Origin: CAZBME01 sp964645835 | Lineage (GTDB): Bacteria; Desulfobacterota; Syntrophia; Syntrophales; UBA8958 | Length of the DNA stretch: 64,000 nt | Direction: 5' to 3' | Assembly (NCBI GenBank): GCA_964645835.1 | Contig: CAZYDG010000026.1 | Coordinates: 72,867-136,866 of the forward strand | Part shown: positions 59,877-64,000 of the stretch, in pieces | How the letters are laid out: each line of letters begins with the position of its first letter | How positions within the stretch are numbered: position 1 is the stretch's first letter | The notes under the pieces: model-generated | The model's input: only the letters and a program-made list of their open reading frames with translations | Told to the model about the DNA's origin: nothing | The model's database searches: none | Program-made: the position numbers and the translations under genes

Positions 59877-59877
59877 A

Positions 59878-62130
59878 CTATTTGGAATCCATGACCCAGA
59901 CGCCGTCCCAGTATTCCCCCGGCGGTGTGGTCTTCAGTTGTTCACAACGGTCGATATACATTTGGCACAACATGTCGGACGGGCAAAGATCCAATGCCCC
60001 TGTGAAGGCCTTGATGGTTCTGTCCCACCGGCATGAACGGTATTGGGCGATTCCGAACTTGAAGTGATTTACGGATTCCATAAGATTCGGAAATGTTTCT
60101 TCCGTATGGTAGTCAAGGACCTCGTAAATGGCGACGGGTTCCGTTTTCCCTTTCACAACCACCCGGTCCGCCTCACGGATTCGGTACGTTCCCTTCAGCT
60201 TCCTGTAGGTGTGTTCGCTGATGAGGATACCGGCGTGATATTTCTTGCAAAGGCTCTCCAGTCGCGACGCCAGATTAACCCCGTCTCCGATGAGGGTATA
60301 ATCCATCCGCTTGGGCGACCCGATATTGCCCGAAACAATCGTATCCGTATTCAGGCCTACCCCCATCCGCACCGGCTTCTTCCCTTGGGAAAGACGCTCG
60401 ACATTCCATTGGTTCAGGGCTTTAATCATGCCGATTGCCGCCCGGAGGGCGCGGTCTTCGTCGTCTTCATGGGCGATGGGAATACCGAAGGCCGCCATTA
60501 TTGCGTCGCCGATGAACTTGTCGAGCATTCCCCCTTCCCGCTGGATGCAATCGACCATGATGGTAAAGTATTCGTTAAGGAGGGCCACGGTCCCCTGGGC
60601 GCCCAATTCTTCCGTAAGGGGGGTGAACCCCCGGATATCCGAAAAAAGGACAGTCGCCTCTGTGCTCTTCCCGCCCAGAATATCTTCTCCAGCGCCAAGG
60701 AGCTGATCGGCGATGCCGGGGTCTATGTACCGGGACATGGTGCTCTTCATCCGTTTCTCCGAGCTGATGTCGTCGATTATGATCATCGTTCCCAGGCTCT
60801 TTTTCTGAACACTGATCAAAAGAAGAACCGTCACATTCGCGGATATGGTCGCATCGCCGAAGAGCAGTTCGGCGTCCATCGTTACCTCTGTCCGTTTCGA
60901 TTGTTCCATGCGGTCGATCTTTTCCAACAGCCAGTCATTCGGGCCGGTGAAAAACGCCGTTGCCGGCTTGTCGATGATATCTTCCGCCTGAAGGCGCAGG
61001 AGCGCCAGTCCCGCCTGATTGCATGTCACTATCTTTCGCTCCTCGTCGAGGGTGATGACACTGTTGGACATACTCTCCAGCATGCTTTCACTGTAGTTCT
61101 TCATGTTCTGGACATCGTCGAAAAGCTTGGCGTTTTCCAGGGCAATGGACACCTGGGCCGTAAAAGCCTTCAACCGTGACTCGTCATCCTTCGTGAACGG
61201 CCCGCCCCGTTTGTTCAGGACCTGGGTGACGCCGATGGTCTTGCCGCTTTTATTGACGACAGGCACACAGAGGATGGAGCGTGTGAAAAAGCCCGTTTTC
61301 CGGTCAAAGGCGGGGTTGAAGCGAAGATCGGCATAAGCGTAAGGGATATTTATCGTTTCACCAGACGAGAAGACCGCTCCGGCAATTCCCAGATGATTCG
61401 GCAGTCGGATCACCGCTGCCCCCAGGCCTTCCCCGACCTTCGAAAAGAGCTCTTTGCGCTTTTCATCGTTCAGAAACAGGGTGGAACGTTCGGCATTGAG
61501 CATACGCGTTGCCTCGGACATGACTTTTTGGAGGAGGTTTCCCAAGTCGATCTCGGCGGTTACGTTTGAGACGATATCGAAGAAATCCATCTCCTGTTTA
61601 CGGAACTTCTTCATCCGCTCCACAACCTCGACGCTTTGGAGGGCAATTGCGGCCTGGGTTGTCATTTCCGACAGAAGAGTCATGTCGTCCTTCGTGAAGT
61701 GGCCGGCCTTTTTGTTCAGGGCCTGGGCTACTCCGATCTTTGCGCCTTTGACGGTGAGAATGGGGACGCAGAGGATGCTTCTTGTGACGTACCCCGTGCT
61801 TTCATCGACGGAACGGTTGAAATGGCTGTCTGCATAGGCATCGTCGACAATGACCGGTTCCCCCGATTGAAATACGTGGCCTGCTATGCCGGTATTGTTG
61901 AGTATGCGGATTTCCCTCTGGAAGTTTCCCTGGGCGACGCGGGAGTACAACTCGCCCGTTTCAACGTCGTTGAGAAAAATGGTTCCCCTGTCGGCGTTGA
62001 TGGCCTTTGTCGTCATCTCGACGAGGACGTTCAACATCTCATCAAGTGTCTCGTATGCTGCCATGGTCTTGACGACGTCAAGCAACAGTTCTGCTTGGTG
62101 ATGCTTAATGGCTTCCCTATTTTTTCGCAT
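59878..62130 (-). CDS. GAF-GAF-PAS class III adenylate cyclase
   Basis: The 750-residue soluble enzyme probably makes cAMP from ATP. Two GAF domains (residues ~15-170 and ~185-345) each carry an NK-x4-FT-x-DD motif (NKKAGHFTKDD, NKRGGPFTKDD) like the NKFDE motif of cyclic-nucleotide-binding GAFs. A PAS domain follows (~365-470). The cyclase domain has the metal-binding Asp residues in VLFSDIRGFTPL and DKFIGDAIMAAFG, the purine-selecting Lys in DKFIGD and Asp in IGDGVNLASR, and the transition-state Asn/Arg in NLASRLES. The last ~80 residues are helical. Feedback by cAMP through the GAF pair is likely by analogy with cyanobacterial CyaB1. Its start overlaps the coiled-coil gene by 14 bases. Confidence 0.92.
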   Translation of the reverse strand: MRKNREAIKHHQAELLLDVVKTMAAYETLDEMLNVLVEMTTKAINADRGTIFLNDVETGELYSRVAQGNFQREIRILNNTGIAGHVFQSGEPVIVDDAYADSHFNRSVDESTGYVTRSILCVPILTVKGAKIGVAQALNKKAGHFTKDDMTLLSEMTTQAAIALQSVEVVERMKKFRKQEMDFFDIVSNVTAEIDLGNLLQKVMSEATRMLNAERSTLFLNDEKRKELFSKVGEGLGAAVIRLPNHLGIAGAVFSSGETINIPYAYADLRFNPAFDRKTGFFTRSILCVPVVNKSGKTIGVTQVLNKRGGPFTKDDESRLKAFTAQVSIALENAKLFDDVQNMKNYSESMLESMSNSVITLDEERKIVTCNQAGLALLRLQAEDIIDKPATAFFTGPNDWLLEKIDRMEQSKRTEVTMDAELLFGDATISANVTVLLLISVQKKSLGTMIIIDDISSEKRMKSTMSRYIDPGIADQLLGAGEDILGGKSTEATVLFSDIRGFTPLTEELGAQGTVALLNEYFTIMVDCIQREGGMLDKFIGDAIMAAFGIPIAHEDDEDRALRAAIGMIKALNQWNVERLSQGKKPVRMGVGLNTDTIVSGNIGSPKRMDYTLIGDGVNLASRLESLCKKYHAGILISEHTYRKLKGTYRIREADRVVVKGKTEPVAIYEVLDYHTEETFPNLMESVNHFKFGIAQYRSCRWDRTIKAFTGALDLCPSDMLCQMYIDRCEQLKTTPPGEYWDGVWVMDSK

Positions 62131-62434
62131 GCTGTTCCAATTGCTCCCGCAGCGTCCGGATCATGGCCTCCATCTGGCTGATTTCATCCCTGAAGGCCCG
62201 CTTGACGGCATCCATGGCAATATCGTGGTCGTTTTTGATTATTTCCATTTCCTCGCGCATGGCTTGAATAGTTGCCCGAAGTTGTCCGATTTCATCGTTG
62301 GCCGCCGCCCGTGTAGCCTGAACGGCTTCTTCACCCTTGCGGTGTGCCTCTTCCAGGGCGTCACGCAATGCTGAAATCGTCTCCTTTAGCTGGCGGTTTT
62401 CCGACTGAGCCAAGTTCAGGTCATTCTTTTTCAA
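62117..62434 (-). CDS. Small coiled-coil protein coupled to the cyclase
   Basis: The 105-residue protein is an almost unbroken amphipathic helix: rich in Glu, Arg, Ala and Gln with heptads (LRDALEEAHRKGEEAVQA; MEAMIRTLREQLEQHAKK) and no Pro or Gly run. No family is recognised. It ends 14 bases inside the cyclase gene, so the two are translationally coupled and the protein may dimerise with or anchor the cyclase. Upstream lies galE, separated by 31 bases, probably in the same transcript. Confidence 0.75.
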   Translation of the reverse strand: MKKNDLNLAQSENRQLKETISALRDALEEAHRKGEEAVQATRAAANDEIGQLRATIQAMREEMEIIKNDHDIAMDAVKRAFRDEISQMEAMIRTLREQLEQHAKK

Positions 62435-62465
62435 GGGCCAGGGTCCTCTCCTGCAATCTATCGCT

Positions 62466-63434
62466 TTATTGTTTCTTTTCCCAGTCCCAAGCTGTTCTGA
62501 CTATAAAATCGAGATCGTCGCAGTGGGGTTGCCAACCCGTTTTCTGCCGCAGCCTTGTGCTGTCGGCGACAAGTTCCGGCGGATCGCCTGCCCGCCTGGC
62601 CGTTTCTTCTACGGGAAAATCTATGCCCGTTACGGCCTTTGCTGTCCGTACGACATCCTTGACGGAGAAGCCGTGGCCGTAACCGCAATTCATAACATCG
62701 GATGGCCTTCCCTCCAGGAGATAGGAAAGGGCCAGCAGGTGGGCCTGGGCCAGATCGTTCACATGGATGTAATCGCGGATGCAGGTACCGTCAGGGGTGG
62801 GATAGTCTGTCCCGTAGATCAGGAGTTTTGCAAATTCTCCCTTGGCCGTTTTCAGGGCACGGGTAATAAGATGGGTGGCCTCTTTGTAGACCTGGCCGAT
62901 TCTACCTTGGGGATCGGCGCCGGCGACGTTGAAATATCGGAGGGCCACATAGCGGAAGTCTTCAGCCCGGGCCAGATCGGACAGTACCTGTTCCATGGCG
63001 GCCTTGGAAGCGCCATAAGGATTGATGGGTTTCAGGGTGGCTTCTTCGCTGACGGGAATATGCTCCGGAGCCCCATAGACGGCAGCCGTGGAGGAATAGA
63101 TGAAATGGCGGATACCGCAATCCACCATGGTTTCAAGGAGATTGATCGTATTGATCATATTGTTCCTGTAGTATGGAAGGGGACGCCTGACTGACTCCTC
63201 GACCTGGATCGAGGCGGCGAAGTGGATCACCCCATCAGGCCGGAAATCTTTTAAAACGGACGCCAGAAGAGACTTGTCCGCTAAGTCCCCCCGAACCAGG
63301 CGGCCATGGAGGACGGCCCATTCATGGCCCGTCGAAAGGTTATCAAAAATAACAAGTTCATGCCCATCTTCACCCAGAGCCTTTACCACATGGCTGCCAA
63401 TATAACCTGCGCCACCCGTTATGAATATTTTCAT
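62466..63434 (-). CDS. galE: UDP-glucose 4-epimerase
   Basis: Interconverts UDP-glucose and UDP-galactose in the cytoplasm for surface polysaccharide. The 322-residue protein is an extended short-chain dehydrogenase: NAD-binding TGGAGYIGSHVV at the N-terminus, HFAASIQVEESVRRPLPYY, catalytic Ser/Thr in YSSTAAVYG, the YxxxK motif NPYGASKAAME, and the substrate region YFNVAGADPQGRIGQ, then GTCIRDYIHVNDLAQAH. Length is normal to slightly short. AAAGGG lies before the ATG. It appears to lead a transcript that continues into the coiled-coil, cyclase and sigma-54 regulator genes. Confidence 0.94.
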   Translation of the reverse strand: MKIFITGGAGYIGSHVVKALGEDGHELVIFDNLSTGHEWAVLHGRLVRGDLADKSLLASVLKDFRPDGVIHFAASIQVEESVRRPLPYYRNNMINTINLLETMVDCGIRHFIYSSTAAVYGAPEHIPVSEEATLKPINPYGASKAAMEQVLSDLARAEDFRYVALRYFNVAGADPQGRIGQVYKEATHLITRALKTAKGEFAKLLIYGTDYPTPDGTCIRDYIHVNDLAQAHLLALSYLLEGRPSDVMNCGYGHGFSVKDVVRTAKAVTGIDFPVEETARRAGDPPELVADSTRLRQKTGWQPHCDDLDFIVRTAWDWEKKQ

Positions 63435-63477
63435 TGAAGCCCTTTCTCATTATCACTCTCTTCGTAAATACTCTTTT

Positions 63478-63506
63478 TTTCTACATAGGGCGTGTTCTTT
63501 TGTCAA
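63478..63506 (-). promoter_or_regulatory. Sigma-70 promoter for galE
   Basis: On the minus strand TTGACA (63501-63506) and TAGAAA (63478-63483) are separated by 17 bases, 43 bases before the galE start. Confidence 0.6.
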
Positions 63507-63557
63507 TAGAATCATCCGCACAGAATCCACAGCAGGGTTTCTGCTGAATCGAGGGAA

Positions 63558-63676
63558 GAGCAGCGAGGCATTGGCCTTCCGGTTCAAGGATTTTTCCCAT
63601 CTTTTAAATTACAGATGACTTCGTTTGTGCGGACGGGAAAAATCCAATTCGCCTCCAGACCAATACCCCGCTGCTC
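63558..63676 (+). repeat. Family B hairpin element, copy 9
   Basis: The outer arms GAGCAGCGAGGCATTGG and CCAATACCCCGCTGCTC pair except at A63566 and C63569, each facing C or A on this strand. The inner arms GGATTTTTCCC and GGGAAAAATCC are intact. The loop has CAGATGAC as in the array, in the same orientation. Confidence 0.85.
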
Positions 63677-63702
63677 TGGAGAGAGTGGTATCTCTCAGTT
63701 TT

Positions 63703-63756
63703 TGTCATTGCGAGGAGGCCCTTGGCCGACGTGGCAATCTGCTGAGATTGCTTCAT
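63703..63756 (+). repeat. Family A repeat, shortened copy
   Basis: TGTCATTGCGAGGAGGCCC and GTGGCAATCTGCTGAGATTG show the left half and the start of the right half; the closing CGCAATGAC is lost. It lies directly behind family B copy 9. Confidence 0.6.
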
Positions 63757-63819
63757 TCACTCCCCTTATTCCATTAGACATAGCGACACACTCTAAGATT
63801 TCAATGCAAGGGGAAGAGC

Positions 63820-63862
63820 GTCGGAGCATTGACCTTCCGGCTCAGGAATTTTTCCTTCTGAC
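63820..63862 (+). repeat. Family B half-element
   Basis: GCGTCGGAGCATTGACCTTC and CGGCTCAGGAATTTTTCC match the left arm of the family, with no right arm in the next 140 bases. No gene can be supported from here to the end of the window. Confidence 0.5.
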
Positions 63863-64000
63863 CCGTTGCCTCAGATTAAAATGTTACCGAAAGTGTAGTG
63901 ACAAGAGGTAACGTTGCCTCATAAAGAAAGTTACCCCGGTTTGATGTGTGAGAAGATCGTTTTGAGTTTCTTTTCCATAGCCTTTCTTAGCAGGAATGGG

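Noticed and set aside
63931..64000. Possible C-terminal end of a minus-strand gene running off the right edge (22 codons, ending IFSHIKPG)
   Set aside because: Too short to support; another frame on the same strand is also open.
1..64000. tRNA, rRNA, known riboswitches, complete insertion sequences, prophage or integrase genes
   Set aside because: None could be recognised by eye on either strand; a covariance or profile search would be needed to exclude small RNAs fully.

Overview
This 64-kb window looks like chromosomal DNA of a Gram-negative, motile, largely anaerobic bacterium with heavy regulatory investment. lpxC implies an outer membrane. Two chemoreceptors, an NtrY/NtrX-type pair, a second sigma-54 activator, a five-haem cytochrome, NapH/NapG-like iron-sulfur proteins, a DUF362 protein and the anaerobe-type queuosine enzyme QueH fit a deltaproteobacterium-like member of Desulfobacterota, possibly Syntrophales. 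That assignment is inference from gene content; no rRNA or ribosomal marker is present.

Layout. 0-7 kb (+): an amino-acid permease fused to a solute-binding domain (cut by the left edge), overlapping L-serine dehydratase, then miaA, a MutS-type ATPase and an RluA-type pseudouridine synthase. 6.7-12.4 kb (-): a GspC/PilP-like protein, a very large multicopper oxidase with an eight-repeat propeller-like tail, a small secreted protein and a Nudix hydrolase. 12.5-20.8 kb (+): TetR regulator, TolC-like channel, membrane-fusion protein, two ABC ATPases, two ABC-2 permeases and a GNAT enzyme, resembling the ybhGFSR-type exporter. A GIY-YIG gene bracketed by direct repeats interrupts this operon. 20.8-21.4 kb: a cluster of palindromic repeats. 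21.4-27.4 kb (+): queH, lpxC, a DUF4390 protein and an NtrY-NtrX pair. 27.6-31.4 kb: a flippase-like membrane protein (-), then a DUF362 protein and a NapH-NapG fusion split by a frameshift (+). 31.5-39.7 kb (-): an unrecognised protein, a pentahaem cytochrome c, a 1330-residue G8/beta-helix (CEMIP-like) secreted protein and a lipoprotein. 39.9-40.7 kb: six tandem copies of a hairpin element, followed by a caspase-formylglycine-enzyme fusion (+). 42.7-62.4 kb (-): a signal-transduction island of PAS kinases, PAS-LuxR proteins (one frameshifted), two chemoreceptors, a receiver-like protein, a sigma-54 activator and a GAF-GAF-PAS adenylate cyclase with a coiled-coil partner. galE and more repeats close the window.

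How the parts fit. The first two genes form an uptake-plus-deamination module. The TetR operon is a self-contained exporter with its own promoter and operator-like repeats. lpxC, DUF4390, ntrY and ntrX look like one envelope/two-component segment. The island at 42.7-62.4 kb reuses one PAS subtype in three proteins with different output modules, suggesting one cue read out in several ways.

The most unusual features lie between genes. There are at least five families of dispersed palindromic elements. Family B (hairpins of about 112-128 nt, ten full copies, six in tandem) shows arm mismatches that become G-U pairs only on one strand, which points to selection as an RNA. Family A repeats flank the GIY-YIG gene in direct orientation, a layout that could be a non-autonomous mobile unit with its nuclease. 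Both are inferences from reading the sequence.
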